The notes: generated from the sequence alone by a model not told the origin. Positions 44,165 to 57,432 are shown, counted from the stretch's first letter. The stretch is DNA of 64,000 nt from Paracentrotus lividus (GCA_940671915.1 CALNVZ010003435.1:10256786-10320785); one strand, 5' to 3'. Program-made: numbers and translations.

Positions 44165-47100
44165 AACACAAAAACAAAAAGAACACAACACATACATAAC
44201 CACACTAGTCACACTAAATGATAATACAACTTCTTCACAACACTTAACAGTCCAGCTATGCCCTAAAATTTACAAATTAATATTCACATTTAAATGTGTC
44301 TAAAATAACAATGGAAACCTGGAACAAAATCGAACTTAAAGCAAGCTACTTAGTATTACTTTTCATAGAAAAGTTCTTATATAATAGCATGTTGTTTAAA
44401 AAAAAAAAAAAATCATTTCTGGGACAAGTTCGACATGCCTTTAAACAGTATAATGCCATGTTACGACCAGAACGGTAAATGTCGCAGCAGCAACTTAGGG
44501 CCTATTGTCACATCAATGCATTATTATTCCGTCTGGGACCAACCTTTGGTCATCATCATCGCAAGACGTTGTGACTTGGATTCGATCTCGGTCCTAATTT
44601 CTTTTCCCATAATGTAATCGAAATTCAATTATTTTAGTTATTTTCCTCTAGAAGGCCACTAACATGATTAATAATCAAGGTTCGAATCCACAACAACAGC
44701 TTTTGGATTGTGACGTAAAAATTTTTGGGCCCAGACGTAAATTATGGGCGACTGGTTGTGAATTATGATGCGTCGCTGACCACATTACCAGCGTAACATC
44801 AAAACCATTAAACTAACCATTAATTGCTCGGAGACCTAAAGGGCTTAAAACCCATAAAAATTCTGGTCCTGTAAGAACAAAAAGAAGTACATGTACTAAT
44901 TATTCCAGATAATTCTCATTGTAAAATAGACAAATCAAAATAAAAGTGTTACAAAATGTGCTCAAAGATGAATTCTATGAAGTCATGTTTCAAAGATAAT
45001 ATCAAAGATCTATCTTATTTATTTATCATGACTACTTTAATTAAAGAGCCAAGCAAATCCTTGCATAAAAAACAGAAAAGTTTATTTGTTGGTATACTTT
45101 CTTCTCTAAAAACTATTTACTACAATATGTAATAGCAGGCTAGAACACCAACACATGACACTCCATTAGACACTCATTACAAAAAAAATTGTTGCAATGG
45201 TATTTTATAATATCACAAATACTAACAATTAACACTAATTGTACTTTTAAAATAAAAAACACACAGGAATACGATATCCTTAAATGAAATTTGTTCATGC
45301 GCTCCAATCCTCTATTTTTTGGAATCACACTAAGGTTGACTGTAAATTATAAAACAGGCACACTTTCGGCCTATGCAGCCCATATTAATATTATGTAGTG
45401 GGGCTGCTCCCCCCCCTATTTCCACACATAGATCCACTACTGACAATGACTGATTTGATGTTAACAGCTAGGCTAAAATATTATTTTTTTTTTGTACTTT
45501 TACAAAATAGGTAATCATTATCTTGACTTTTTAATCAAACTAAAAAATTAGTTTGCTGGTGTGTGATAAGCCAAAAGAATATCTTTACAATAAAAATGAC
45601 TGTCTTCTATATTCTGAAACATTGTATGAGAAACTTTTTGGCATGTTTAAAAATAAATAGCACTTTGATGTTTGTAAAATGACAAGAAATTTCACAGAAG
45701 AATAATATAATGACATAATATACCCGAGTGAACCTCTCAAAACTGTAAGACAAAATTGTATCTAAATTTGATCAACGAAGGAAACTGACCAAAAACATAT
45801 GATATAGAAGCAAATGAGCAAAAGAAAATGGGATCACATCGAGTCCTATGAAATACCATTTTCTTTGCTCTATCTTTCACAATGAGTTAATCTAATGAAC
45901 AACCATGAAACTAATATACACAGTCTATTGATGGTGGGAAGGGGGAAATGTCACTAGTATTGTCTTTCACAATAAATAATTTTAAACTTAAACCTTCAAA
46001 CCAAACAATAGCATACGTGAACGGCCATGTTATACACAAATCATGGCAAGAACCTTTTAAATACAAAAGATTAATATGAGTATGAACTTGATATACGTCA
46101 TAAATCTGGTTAGGTAAGTAAAACAAAGAAATGTATTATTAATATCAAAATTAATATATTGGCTAGGTTTAGAAATAAATCATTTCACAACAAATATAAC
46201 AATAAAACAACCTGTATGAATTAAAACTCATACCTTTTGGCTGCATAACATGTGTTTGTTTTTCATTTTGATAAGTTTGAAGCCCACAATCATATTTATT
46301 GCACGGATCATTCGCTGGTTTACTCGGCAGGACCGACCGATCACTTTTAGGTGCAAATTGACGAAAGATAATTGTCTTTTTTTATAAATACTTTTTTTAA
46401 TATAAATTATTATTTACACATAAGAGAGATCATGTGGATCCCTTTATTAAAATAAATATAATGGTATTAAGAAAAGATTATATCGCCGACTTGTAACAAT
46501 GATCAGTAGTGTGTGTTTTCCTTAAACGCCACTAGAATGCAATAAATAAATAAAAAAATTCAAAAAACAAAAAACATCAAAAACATATTCTAAGTACCTC
46601 TTCAAATGGGCCCCTAGGACTTGAAAACAGACAACAAAAATTGTTTTCCTACCATATCGTGGGTATCTTCACACAATGATATGCTGAAGGAAGCAAAAGT
46701 TGCAAAGCGGAATAAAGCTCGATATGGCATCTAACCAAGACAGTAACATACCTACAGGATGTGATGTTGACATCTTAGGATGATAAATTTCCTTCAGAAT
46801 ATACTTAGGAATGGGTTGGCAATCAGCCAGAAGTCGCGTAAGGTGTACATAATAGAAAAAGAAAAAGAAGAGACAAAACATAAAGCTTTGAAGATAAATA
46901 GCAACCTACTGTCATCGCTTCCCCTGTCTTTAATCATCTTCATAAACTTAGTTGAGATGTGCATTACAAAACCTTTTCAAAATCGTCAAAGAAATAATCG
47001 TAAAGAACACAAACACAAATTACTTGTGCATTAACACCTTGCATAATGTTTGTTGTTTTATCTCCGTCACATGAAAAATAACAATAACATAGGTTACTAA

Positions 47101-49910
47101 GCTATATAATACTGGGAAACTGTTTCCTTTTCCTTACCTTATTTTGAATGACACCCCTTCACTCCAAACATCCAAATCGGACACATGATGCTGAATCGGC
47201 GCCGGTAACATGAAGCACTGTCAACCCATGTAATTTAATAATGATAACAATATTTGTGAATGTAAAATGGTAAGGTAGTCCAGATTTCTGAATATCCTCA
47301 AATAACTATAGCTTAGAAAAAATCTATATGAATAGAAAGCTTAATTTTGATGATCTATTCTAGCACTAACCCGCATGAATTCTCTAAATGTAAATTCTCT
47401 ATAGCAATATTGATGCTCTTAAATGCAAGCAGTATTAATTAAAAACATTCCAACAAAAAAACAAAACCGCATCAAACTTCGCATAAGTACAAAGATTGTA
47501 TATATTAAAAATATTTTGACTCTGACTTTACATATACATTTACAATAATAAAACCCATCAGAAAAAATGGAATAGCACCGGTCTCTTTTAGAGTCTTTGA
47601 AAATGTTGAAAGTATTCATCTGTCACCAACCCCAGAAGAGCGTCTGAATCCAAAGAAGACGATTTTGCATATTAGATTTAAAACATCAAAGTATTATTAT
47701 GTCTCCCCTGTGTGGTACATGTGTTTCTCACATTCCTAGCAGAAAAACCAGTGTCTGCGAGTAATAAGTGTGTGGCTTAATTACGCCCTTTTCGTCATGA
47801 TAGTTGTGATATTTAAATGATATATATTTGTTAAATGTGAGTGATCAAACTTACTGATGAAACTTTGGCATTAGCCTTTCAGTTACATGCCATGCATGTA
47901 GTACACTAGTCGCGATGCTGTCCACTCCTTACAGTTCTAAGATAAAGGAAGAACAAGGATAATTCAGCACACCTATAATATATACGATAGAGATAATTAT
48001 GAAAAGTTCAATACTAAGATTATATACTTATCTCGTTCTGTTCATGTTAAATCCATCATATCATTTACGGCATTATACTTAAAATCAAAGAATCAAATCT
48101 ATAAGTAGGAGAAAATAATAGGCTAGTTAAAGCCTAAGTTTGACTATATGTTCTCTATATGTTTTTATAATGATATGAAGGAAGCAGATGTACATATATA
48201 TGACCTTGTTGAATACAGTGCAATTTCCTCGTCAAGTTTTGTATTTTGTGTCGCATGTTATACTATATTATATGTTAAAATACAATTAATAACTCTACAT
48301 TTTTAATCATTACTTATTATTAAAAAAATTATGTAAGTTAGAACAATTATCAATTTCTATGGTACATATATTGGCAAAATCTTCCTATTCAGAGCCACTG
48401 TTAATAGTTCTTTCCTAATAGTCTCCCTTATCATTGCCCTATTTTCTGGTAAAGTCGGAATCAAGAATACCATGACAGCCTACATGGGCCATGCAAGAGG
48501 CTATCATGGTGAACCTTGGGTGACTACTTGAATTATAAAACTTCTTTCGCCATAGTTGGCTTATTGTTACATCCTACCGATAATGTCTGTGTGGAGTGAA
48601 ACACATTATAGCATTTATCTCTATACGTTGCTTATGCTGGCAACAAGAAGTGTAAATCCAGTAAAGATCGTTCAGATTATGCCCGACTTGATTCCATGCC
48701 TATTAGTGGATGTCGCATGTATGTAATGAGCGTAAAATGAAGTATTATTTGGTCAGTATTTGATCCAGGTTATTTTAACATCTATGCCAGAAGAGATGGC
48801 AGTTCACACACTTGAGAAATTGCAAAGATTTTTTTAGCGATTTTTAAACAGGGAGTTTTCGTTCTATTAGCCCATTTATCGTCTACACTCCCCGCCAAAA
48901 AAAAAAAAGGAAACAATTATATATTAACGCAGACAACAGAGATTAATCGACAAACCATGCAGACACCAGGATTTCAATCACATGAGGTTATATATAAACT
49001 ACAGGTTAAAGGTAAGCAAGGTCTCTCAACAGTTTGAAAGCCAGTGATGTAGCAATCTAGGCATCAAACAGAGACGGGTACAGAATTCATTACTGCTCCC
49101 CATGCAACTGCAACAGACAGAGAGTAACACTTACTGCAGCCTACGCATGTCTATCTCTTATCTCCACGCTCATCTTTATTAATGAGTACATACAGTAACA
49201 ATTATATTTCATATAATATACTGTATTATATACGAACATAATTTATATAAGTATAACAAAGTTTGAATACTCAAATAATGGATCAAAAATTCACCGCTCT
49301 TTACCTATGTCAAACGAAGTTAACGAGAAGAAGTCGCACAACAGGTAGAAGTTCAGATCTAGAAAATAGGATGACGATATTAACTACCGGTTACTGCTAC
49401 TGGACAATTCACTTTTTCTGGGCGGTTTGGCAGGAGGGGTTAGTCACCTGCGTGTTGCTGGTGGGCCATTATTGTTCCTCATAACAATTTAGAACTTGCA
49501 GCAAACAATAGTAAAATAGAATAAGGCTGCTGAGTTTCTGTCAGGTCTTGACATAAAGGGACAGCACTGGCTGGATTAAGTATTAACAATTTTACGATCA
49601 TTAAACTCCAATAAATGGCACCAACCTCCTGAGCTGAGTGAGCCAGGCCATCCATTACGCACGTTATATAATTACACCCGGCGAAGCATTAGTCCTCTGA
49701 GTTATCACGACACTTTCATCAGTAGTATATAAGTCAGTTGAAAGGTTTTCCCTATTAACATCATTAAAAAAAGATAATGATGGAGCTAATTTTTGCTCAA
49801 ATACCATTATTTTATAACATGACTCCCAAAATAATAACATAGTAGAATTTGTATATAAATGAGTAAATAATATTAATAAATATAAAACATATTTTCTGGC
49901 AGCCATCGCG
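44165..49910. other. AT-rich non-coding DNA inside the putative 10.4-kb element
   Basis: Only short open frames without recognisable features. A B-box-like GGTTCGAATCC is at 44679-44691 but lacks a clear A-box partner. Confidence 0.4.
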
Positions 49911-49914
49911 TGAG

Positions 49915-50052
49915 GCTTTCAGGGTGCAACTTTGCACCCTAGGTCTGTGCGCTCCTTTAACTCAGTGCATGCACCCCTTGGGGTGCAAAAGCACGCCCTC
50001 TCGGGTGCACACGCTCAGAATAGACGGTGTGCACCCCTATTGAACCCTTTCA
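49915..50052. repeat. Second GGGTGCA block
   Basis: AGGGTGCAACTTTGCACCCT, CACCCCTTGGGGTGCAAAAG and GTGTGCACCCCTATTGAACCC. The last block closely matches 44055-44080 in the main array. Confidence 0.85.
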
Positions 50053-50589
50053 CTTTATACTCTGTTACACTACATCTACACTCAATACAATATTAGGGTG
50101 TTATAAGATGGTATTGTTTCCTTGAGATAGAAAACATTGAATTTTTAACTACACTGTTGGTCAAAAAGGTTGGATTTTTTTTATTGATCCAGCCACATAA
50201 ATAATTTTGATGTTTTTTTTTTCTTTCTTTTTAAATATATATATTGGATTTTTCCTAAACCATGACCGAGTATTGAATAATTAAAAAAAAAGGACTTCAT
50301 CCACCACAATAACCATTCTGGCAACTGTTTTTGGCTTACCAAAGCCCCTCGGTGCTATCCCATGAAACGCTTTTGAGGTGTAGGGTTGCTATTGGTCTTA
50401 AATCTAGGTTTAAATACAATGGTTTCTTGTCTAAGTGAGGAGTTGAATTAAAAAGTGTGACTAGTAAAAAATATAAATCATAAAAATAAAAATATTCTAC
50501 CGTTATGGTAAAAACAGAGAGAGAAAAAAACCTTTAACAATCAATTGTTATTATATCTTCAATTTTTTTTTTCGTCTAAGAAATAACCA

Positions 50590-50765
50590 TAGCAGTAGTG
50601 GATCCAGGATTTTGAAATACGAGTGGTGCATCCCGAAAATTTTAGGAAACAAAAAGGTGCAAGGCGAAATTTTTCCAATTTTAACATGTACAGTCAATCA
50701 TTTTATTTTTTTAATCATAGAAGGGGAGCAGGTCTCCTGCGCCCCTTCTGGATCCGCCACTGCCA
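50590..50765. mobile_element. Short inverted-repeat element (GTGGATCCAG family)
   Basis: GCAGTAGTGGATCCAGGATT at the left and CTTCTGGATCCGCCACTGCC at the right are inverted versions. Related fragments occur at 39610, 32860 and 63520. Confidence 0.6.
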
Positions 50766-52196
50766 GGTTCCCGGAGAGTTGAGAGGTCACAAACAAATTC
50801 AAGAAATTTAAGCTGGAGCAAAATGATGTGGCTAGAGCAAAAAATAAAAAATAAATAAATAAATAATAATAATAATAATAAAATAGATAAATAACCAATA
50901 ATAATAATAAAATATAATAATAATATCCAAGCTTAATGAACAACAGTGTAAATTCTGCTGGTGTTCTTTTGAACTTGGTACTTTTAAGGTAATAAATTGC
51001 TCCAAAATGATAAAAATAATATAAAATATAGAAATACCAAATTTTTGTTAACATTTAAAAGTTTTTAGATACGTTTATACCTTGGTATTCACAGAAAACA
51101 ATTACATGTATATTTCAAATAGAAAATGTTTATATTTCATTATACCGAATTGTTACTTTACATGTAACAATAGCACTTAAACAGGGAGGGCAAACTACTG
51201 AGCACAAAACAAAATAAGCTTTAATCATTTTATTCGATAACACAAAGCGCCCCCATTTGGTGACATAAGGAAATTGAGGTAAAAAAACATACGCCCCCAT
51301 TTGGTGACATGAGGAAATTGAGTTAAAAACATACAAACAAAAGTTCTGCGTTGGCTGGACGCACTTCGAACGTTGAAGGAACGTGCACCCAACGCGCTAA
51401 ACGATCAATGGCGAATGCCCAACGCTTTCTTTATAAGAACGCTGTTACACGCAAAAAATTTGAACATGTTCAAAATCAAAAATTGACCTCAGCGTTCCTT
51501 TGCGTTTTCTCTGCGTATACCAACGAAAAGCAAACGCTTTCCTACGTTTGCCAAGCGATTTTCGAACGACAGTCCGCGCTCATGAACTTATGCGAAAGTA
51601 CAATTAACATTCCACGAACGTCGGGCAGTCGTTACTCAATACGCACATGTTTGGCGTTTCTTAACGTTCTTTAACACGTCTAAACACGCTAGACATAAGT
51701 TGGGCATCGCTGTTCAGTCGTTGCTAACGCTCGGCAATCGTTAGGTGGACGCTAAGCACGCGTAGTCATCGTTACCCTGACGCTATTTATGCGCTTCTCA
51801 GTCGTTTAGAGCTCATTAAAAAATTCCATTTTGGGCAGGGAAAATGGAGCGTTCTTGAGCGTATTTTAGACATAGTCAAATTTCGAGTGAAAATCGTGAA
51901 CGCTAGACACACGTTACCTCAACACGCTCTAGTGTGAGGGCACCTTAATCACAGCTCAACAGAAAAGCATCCCTTTTTTTAAAAGTTTGATTCTAAAAGG
52001 ATCAGATCCATAGCTCAACAAACAAGGATACGCAAGTTATTTTTACGTTTGATTATGGATGATCATGATTTCCAAAAATATATTTTAAACGTTTGATTTT
52101 TAGAGAAAACGTAGTTTAAAACGATTTGACAAATAGTAAAATAATTATGAGCGAAATTAAAGTTTGAATAAAAAAGTAACAATCTCACTGTATGAT

Positions 52197-52206
52197 TTAT
52201 TTTCAG
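52197..52206 (+). promoter_or_regulatory. Probable splice acceptor before the HS3ST coding exon
   Basis: TTATTTTCAG followed by CTTTCATTC implies an upstream 5'UTR exon. It decides the start codon in favour of 52225. Confidence 0.55.
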
Positions 52207-52224
52207 CTTTCATTCTTCACTACC

Positions 52225-53349
52225 ATGACGCTTCATTGTATATCAGTCAGACGGCTAGTAGGTGTCATTTTAATTTGCTTCATACTATTATCAGTGGCTG
52301 TCATCTTTGATTCCATTGGCTCCGGACGTAGAACATATACATTGATGGATATGATTGAAACCAATTCGATTGATCGGGAAATTCTTACTTCAACGCTGAA
52401 CTTTCAAGACAGTCCGCAAGAGGCCATTTCCACTCTGTCCCAAAGCAGATGGAGTTGTAAGAACAAAACGGCGATCGTAGATAGAAATCTAGATTGCAGA
52501 CGACGCTTGCCTCATGTGATCGGTATCGGCGCGAAGAAATGTGGAACTTCAGCGGTCAATTTCTTTCTCAGTAGCCATCCAGCTATGAAGATAAAAAATC
52601 CTTTAGAACCACATCAATGGGATTGGCATCCAATGAGGAGTATGGATAAATACCGACGTCTGATGCCTATAACATCTCAGTATCAGATCACCATGGAAAA
52701 AACGCCGGCATATTTTGTAGCAGACGACATACCTGCAGCGATAGCACGAGACGTTTCACCCGATATCAAACTTTTGCTCATCCTGCGGGACCCGGTGAAA
52801 CGCGCCATTTCTGATTACGTTCACGTCCTTGAAACATTCCCCCAAATGGCCCTTAGCCAAAGAGAGGGCGCCACAAGAGAAGGGAGGACACCGTTGTATC
52901 CTCAAGCTAACATATCTTACGTTATAAAAGACACCTTTGAAAAGAGTGTTCTGAACGAAGACGGCACGGTGAACAGCAAAAACGCCATCGTCTATACAGG
53001 AATGTTTTCTCGCCATCTCCGCAACTGGTTCAAGATTTTTCCTCGCGAGCAGATCCACGTAGTGGATGGTGGTCTGTTCATTAAACACCCTTTGTCGCCT
53101 CTTCGAGACATGGAAGAATTCCTGGGGCTACCCAAGTACTTCGACGCCGACAAGCTATATTTCGACGAGGCCAAAGGATTCTACTGTTTGGTCCTTCCTT
53201 CCAAACACTGTATGGGGAGCGGAAAGGGTCGGACACACCCCAACGTGGATGAGGATACGCTTCAGAAATTATACACATTTTATGAACCGTATGACAAGGA
53301 GCTCAAAATTCTAACAGGAAGAACATTTTCGTGGATGAAATCCGATTAA
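52225..53349 (+). CDS. Heparan sulfate glucosamine 3-O-sulfotransferase (HS3ST family)
   Basis: It transfers sulfate from PAPS to the 3-OH of glucosamine in heparan sulfate, in the Golgi lumen. The 374-residue type II membrane protein has a short cytoplasmic tail, a membrane anchor (residues about 11-29) and a stem. The sulfotransferase domain then shows the 5'-phosphosulfate loop GAKKCGTSA (102-110), LEPHQWD (127-133, with the Glu-x-His of the active site), EKTPAYF (158-164), the 3'-phosphate motif LILRDPVKRAISDY (185-198), GFYCL...HCMGSGKGRTHP (318-339, Cys321-Cys329 pair) and TGRTFSW at the end. Sequons lie at 80 and 229. I chose the ATG at 52225 (ACCATGA) over 52192 because TTATTTTCAG at 52197-52206 looks like a splice acceptor. 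The whole catalytic region is one exon. The paralogue type is not assigned. Confidence 0.93.
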   Translation: MTLHCISVRRLVGVILICFILLSVAVIFDSIGSGRRTYTLMDMIETNSIDREILTSTLNFQDSPQEAISTLSQSRWSCKNKTAIVDRNLDCRRRLPHVIGIGAKKCGTSAVNFFLSSHPAMKIKNPLEPHQWDWHPMRSMDKYRRLMPITSQYQITMEKTPAYFVADDIPAAIARDVSPDIKLLLILRDPVKRAISDYVHVLETFPQMALSQREGATREGRTPLYPQANISYVIKDTFEKSVLNEDGTVNSKNAIVYTGMFSRHLRNWFKIFPREQIHVVDGGLFIKHPLSPLRDMEEFLGLPKYFDADKLYFDEAKGFYCLVLPSKHCMGSGKGRTHPNVDEDTLQKLYTFYEPYDKELKILTGRTFSWMKSD

Positions 53350-53635
53350 ATTGTAAATGCAAGAAAGAAAAATGGAGATAATTTTTCAGTCGTCTCTTTT
53401 GTATTCAACATAATATTGGGAAAGCACCGTTCCTAAAGTTAATGTGAATGCACTGTCAAGGGAAAGAGTCCTATCAATTTATGGGCCGAAAATGAGTTTA
53501 TGGTGGTGATCTATTTATTAAACCATTTCTTTAAAACATGTCATCATCCTAATTTTTCATACTGAGAAGAGGGTTAATTTCGTATCTCACCTTCCATGGG
53601 ACAGGTTCTCGAATAGTTTACAACTCCGAATCTCT

Positions 53636-53848
53636 GGAGTTGTGTAGACGTCTTTGAGACGTCTCTGCGACGTCTCCCAAACTGCCGTGACTGATGCGAC
53701 TGTTCCATCTCGTGAGTTACGAAGACGTCTCCTCCATCTCGTGAGGTACGAAGACGTCTCCTCCATCTCGTGAGGTACGAAGACGTCTCCTCCATCTCGT
53801 GAGGTACGAAGACGTCTCCACCATCTCGTGTGTTACGAAGACGTCTCC
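53636..53848. repeat. GACGTCTC-rich block with five 29-bp tandem repeats
   Basis: From 53704 a 29-bp unit (TCCATCTCGTGAGGTACGAA + GACGTCTCC) repeats five times without spacing; units 2-4 are identical. Upstream, GACGTCT motifs resemble the MITE at 35809-36121. Confidence 0.9.
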
Positions 53849-54009
53849 TCTGGTGAAATACCATCTTTACACTTCTTCAATGTTCCTCGGTAATAACTGT
53901 AATTATATTGTGTACTGTATATTTATTTGTTTTCTCTACGCCCTCCTCGCTCTCGAATATTACCCATTTTCATCACTTATATGTGTTGTGCATACCGGTA
54001 TGTGCAGGA

Positions 54010-54105
54010 GGGGGCCGGGGGGGGGGGGGGGGGCGGGGGCCGGGGGGTCGGTGTGTGTGTGTGTGTGGTGGTGTGTGTGTTGGGGTGGTTTGTGTGTTGT
54101 GTTGT
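54010..54105. repeat. G-rich and (GT)n low-complexity tract
   Basis: Poly-G runs (54011-54050) followed by GTGTGTG. Could form G-quadruplex DNA; predicted Gly-rich frames are artefacts. Confidence 0.8.
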
Positions 54106-54114
54106 TGTGGATTT

Positions 54115-54235
54115 TGACATACATACGCGTATCAATCAGATGCGGCTGGGAACTTCCGAAAATCGCGACGGGGATTCGAACCACGGTCCACCCTTGTCAG
54201 CATGTAGGTTAATACAAAGAGCTGATCAACTCCTG
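54115..54235 (-). mobile_element. tRNA-derived SINE-like copy
   Basis: On the minus strand GGTTCGAATCC (B-box, complement of 54173-54183) lies downstream of CTACATGCTGACAAGGGTGG. The A-box is degenerate. Confidence 0.4.
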
Positions 54236-54264
54236 ACCCCGTATAGAAAAAGGGCGTAATTTCA

Positions 54265-54650
54265 CTATTACAGTATACACTCTAAAAAAAAAAAGAGTTA
54301 AATCTTACCCAATATTGAGCATAAAGGTAACTCGCGTGAAATTGAGTAAAAAATATTACTCATGCGGTTGAGCTAAATGTTACTGAGTAAAAAATATTAC
54401 TCATGCGGTTGAGCTAAATGTTACTCAGAAAAGAGTAACTTTTAGTCATCTATGTATCATTCCTAATCCTAGCTTCGAAAGGAGTAAACCATTAACCATT
54501 AGTTTACTCATTTTCTTGCGAGTTACCTTTTGACTCTGTTAAGAGTAAACAAAATTTACTCCTTTGGGAGTAAAGCATTAGTTTACTCCGTTGGGAGTAA
54601 AGCATTAGTTTACTCATTTTCTTGCGAGTTACCTTTTTTTTTACAGTGTA
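54265..54650. mobile_element. MITE-like element with GAGTAA repeats
   Basis: The ends (TACACTCTAAAAAAAAAA at left, complement TACACTGTAAAAAAAAAGG at right) are inverted. Inside, a 41-bp block (GAGTAAAAAATATTACTCAT...) is tandemly doubled at 54340-54425, and TTTACTC/GAGTAAA motifs recur. Confidence 0.65.
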
Positions 54651-54654
54651 CAAC

Positions 54655-56130
54655 CGTTATTTAATATCATATGCATATACACGTATATTTTACAAAGCTC
54701 CGGGTAATCATGGTAGGTCTGTTATATGTTATTTTAATTGCAGACTATTTACTTTGTTGTATTGCATTGTATACCCTCGAGACAGAGTGTCTGTCGTTTG
54801 TCTCTTCAATGTCTGCCAATAACAAACACTCACATTCACCCTTTCTCCACAAATAATTATGACAAACCGAACATTATTTCACATACAAAATTCAACCAGG
54901 AATGTGTTATGATATGGAAAGGAAAATCGTGGATAATAATTCATATTCGAACATCTGAATGGCTACAAAAGCACGATAATATTGATTGACAAAGCATTCC
55001 AAATTACTTCGATGTTCTATGCTGCAATCTACTTTATGCTCCGTGCCGACTGATTCAAATTGGAAGAAAAAAAAAATCATTTCCGTTTATGTCGCTAAAG
55101 CTTGGTTTATGATTAACTTCTTTTGCAAATCACAAGTTATGGGAAAATTTATGAAAACAGATATTAAAGCTTTTATCTTTTATCAATTACAAAATTGACT
55201 TATTTTCCCTACTATAAAAACTGTAGTGTATAGTTCTTTTATTTTTGTAATTGTATGCTGGATTTTAAAAAAATAAGACAGTACTACAACGTTATAATGT
55301 GCAAGAAATTGACTTTATTCAGTTAGATTAGGCCTATTATTGATTCCATGATTGCTGTTTGATTACCATTAGAATAGATAAATAGCTTTTATTCACCAAT
55401 AACGTAATACAACGCATGGAAAATAAACCGCTACATGACTTTTTTTAATTTATATTAATTTTCTCTTAAAGTACTCTCATTGCGTCTTTCAGACTTGATC
55501 CATAAAATAGGGGGAGGATGATCTCATCAGAAATCGTCAGTATTTTATTGGTATCATAATGCAGTGGACTGCCACTGGTGCTAAGTTCATGTAAATTATA
55601 ATGATGTTTGTTCATTTTCCTTTAAAACATTTAACGATAAAACAATATAATATTGTAACTTGGGAAGAGCTACTATCGAATTCATCTTTAAAACACGGAA
55701 TATTTCAAATTTGTTCAAGAGTTGAATACTGGAAATTGTGGACTAGTAAAATGCCGTATATAATCATCACGAATATTTAACCATGTATCTCAAAGCGTAA
55801 CAGGAAATACAATAATTGTAACATCTATCATTCATTATTGTCGTGTATTTATGTTTATTCTTTCCTTAGATGTTATGTGCATGTGTAGAGGGGAAATGTC
55901 TATTTATGGACAATAAATGCTGAATTCATTTAAGATTATTAGAACACAAATCGATTTTACTTGCCATTTTATTTGTGATATAAACTGCCTTATAATGTTC
56001 ATAATATAATAACCAATAATATGTATTACAGACAAACGTTTATTACCATGAAATTTGTGTAAATCAATAACCGAAATATGAAAAAAACACCACATAAACA
56101 CATTACATTATAATTGATGAAATATAGAAT

Positions 56131-56174
<44 letters not shown>

Positions 56175-56980
56175 AAGAAGAAGAAGGGGGAAAAAAAACA
56201 TGTCACATCATCTTGTTGACGTTAGTTGCACAGTGTGTGAAAACTCCCCTCTAGGCACATATCCAGTCCCACTTTTAACGTCGTAATACTTTTATACGGA
56301 CCTTGAACAGAGATAAAAAGAGAGACTCGTGTCAGTATTTTTAATTAGTTATGATATGAAATTAAAGGAATATCCGATAAAGATTCTAATGTTTAAGTTA
56401 AAGTCGAGATTTATTGATTATAAGCTCCTATTATACTCATATACAATAGGTCATAAAGAAGACACGTAACTAATCCCAATTATATAGGGAACGGTTTAAA
56501 GGAGAGGGTGGGGGGACGTGCAGCCCAAAAGAGGAGGTTTAAAAAAAAAATCCAATCCTTCTATTTTTAAAGATAAAAAAACAAAATAATCTAAAGTTTG
56601 CTTATAAACCAAAAAAAACAACAAACAAACAAACAAACAACAAACAAACAAACAAAACAAATAAAAACCATTGGACTTGAAATTGATGTCTGATCGATCA
56701 AAATGTCGAAAGTTCGTGTAATTATCATGTGTTAAATGGTTTAATCGAACTTTCACTGTTTTCTCGCCATCTGTTTTTCACTGTATGCTCTGAACGTGAT
56801 GAATTAATAACTAAATAACAGAAAAATCGCTTTTTGTACAAAATTTTGAGACAAGAAAATGAAAACTCATTTTGTTTTTATAGATTTTGAAATAAAAAAT
56901 ACTCATGTATTAAGCGCATTAATATCCACATTAGATCATCGCTAAATATAATAATCTAGGGAGTAAGTCTTACCGGTTTT
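54655..56980. other. AT-rich non-coding DNA
   Basis: It contains a (GA)n run (56131-56170), a C-rich/G-rich patch near 56505 and CAAA repeats (56620-56665). No supported exon. Confidence 0.4.
56131..56176. repeat. (GA)n microsatellite
   Basis: GA dinucleotide run followed by AGAAGAAGAAG. Confidence 0.95.
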
Positions 56981-57043
56981 TACTGGTCCTTTTCCAGCAT
57001 TCAGTTACAAACGCAGCACAAGAGTTGCGAACATCGATACCTG

Positions 57044-57100
57044 CTATCTGCAAGACTCGATCCCTACGTGCAGGTATTCTGCAAATCCGTTCTTTCGACC
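57044..57100 (-). CDS. Adaptor-like gene, terminal exon (tentative)
   Basis: GRKNGFAEYLHVGIESCR then TAG; acceptor TTGCAG. The same exon has a longer open frame in another phase (see rejected list), so the gene end is uncertain. Confidence 0.3.
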   Translation of the reverse strand, partial: GRKNGFAEYLHVGIESCR

Positions 57101-57397
57101 CTGCAAAATAGACATTAAAAACATAAAAAAACAATTGAACTTAAACTTAAAAATTGTCTTAAAATGTTTAAATTATCGGAATTATCGAACCATGACACTA
57201 TCCAGGCTTCACAAAATACAATGAAATTAAACAATGCGAAAGGCTAATCTTAAATGCCATTTAGAAATATTTGTTGTATTTGTTGTTGCAGTTGAAAGTT
57301 TGCAAATCGTATTTAGCCATCGTTAATTAATTTCTTAAATTTTTATCTGCATCATAAACATGTTGTCTATATTTCAATATTCTCAAAAAAAGAATTT

Positions 57398-57432
<35 letters not shown>

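Larger units (their letters stand above)
41550..51946. mobile_element. Putative 10.4-kb DNA element bounded by inverted termini
   Basis: The left terminus AGGTGCCCTCACACTACGGC (41550 on, continuing GTGTTGAGCTAACG) is matched by the complement of the right terminus (AGGTGCCCTCACACTAGAGC, from 51946, continuing GTGTTGAGGTAACG). TAA flanks both ends. Several hundred bases inside each end are rich in AACG/CGTT motifs. No transposase frame survives within, so it is either a large non-autonomous element or two unrelated ends. Confidence 0.5.

Noticed and set aside
52192-52224. Upstream in-frame ATG of HS3ST (11 extra residues)
   Set aside because: A splice acceptor (TTATTTTCAG) lies between it and the coding region, so it is probably intronic.
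53704-53848. CRISPR-like regular repeats of 29 bp
   Set aside because: The units abut with no spacers and the genome is eukaryotic; it is a minisatellite.
56986-57100. Reading RRDRVLQIAGIDVRNS as a PDZ domain segment
   Set aside because: The frame resembles a PDZ core and runs open to a donor near 56985, but its phase does not fit the preceding exon, and the rest of a PDZ domain is absent. Kept only as an alternative.
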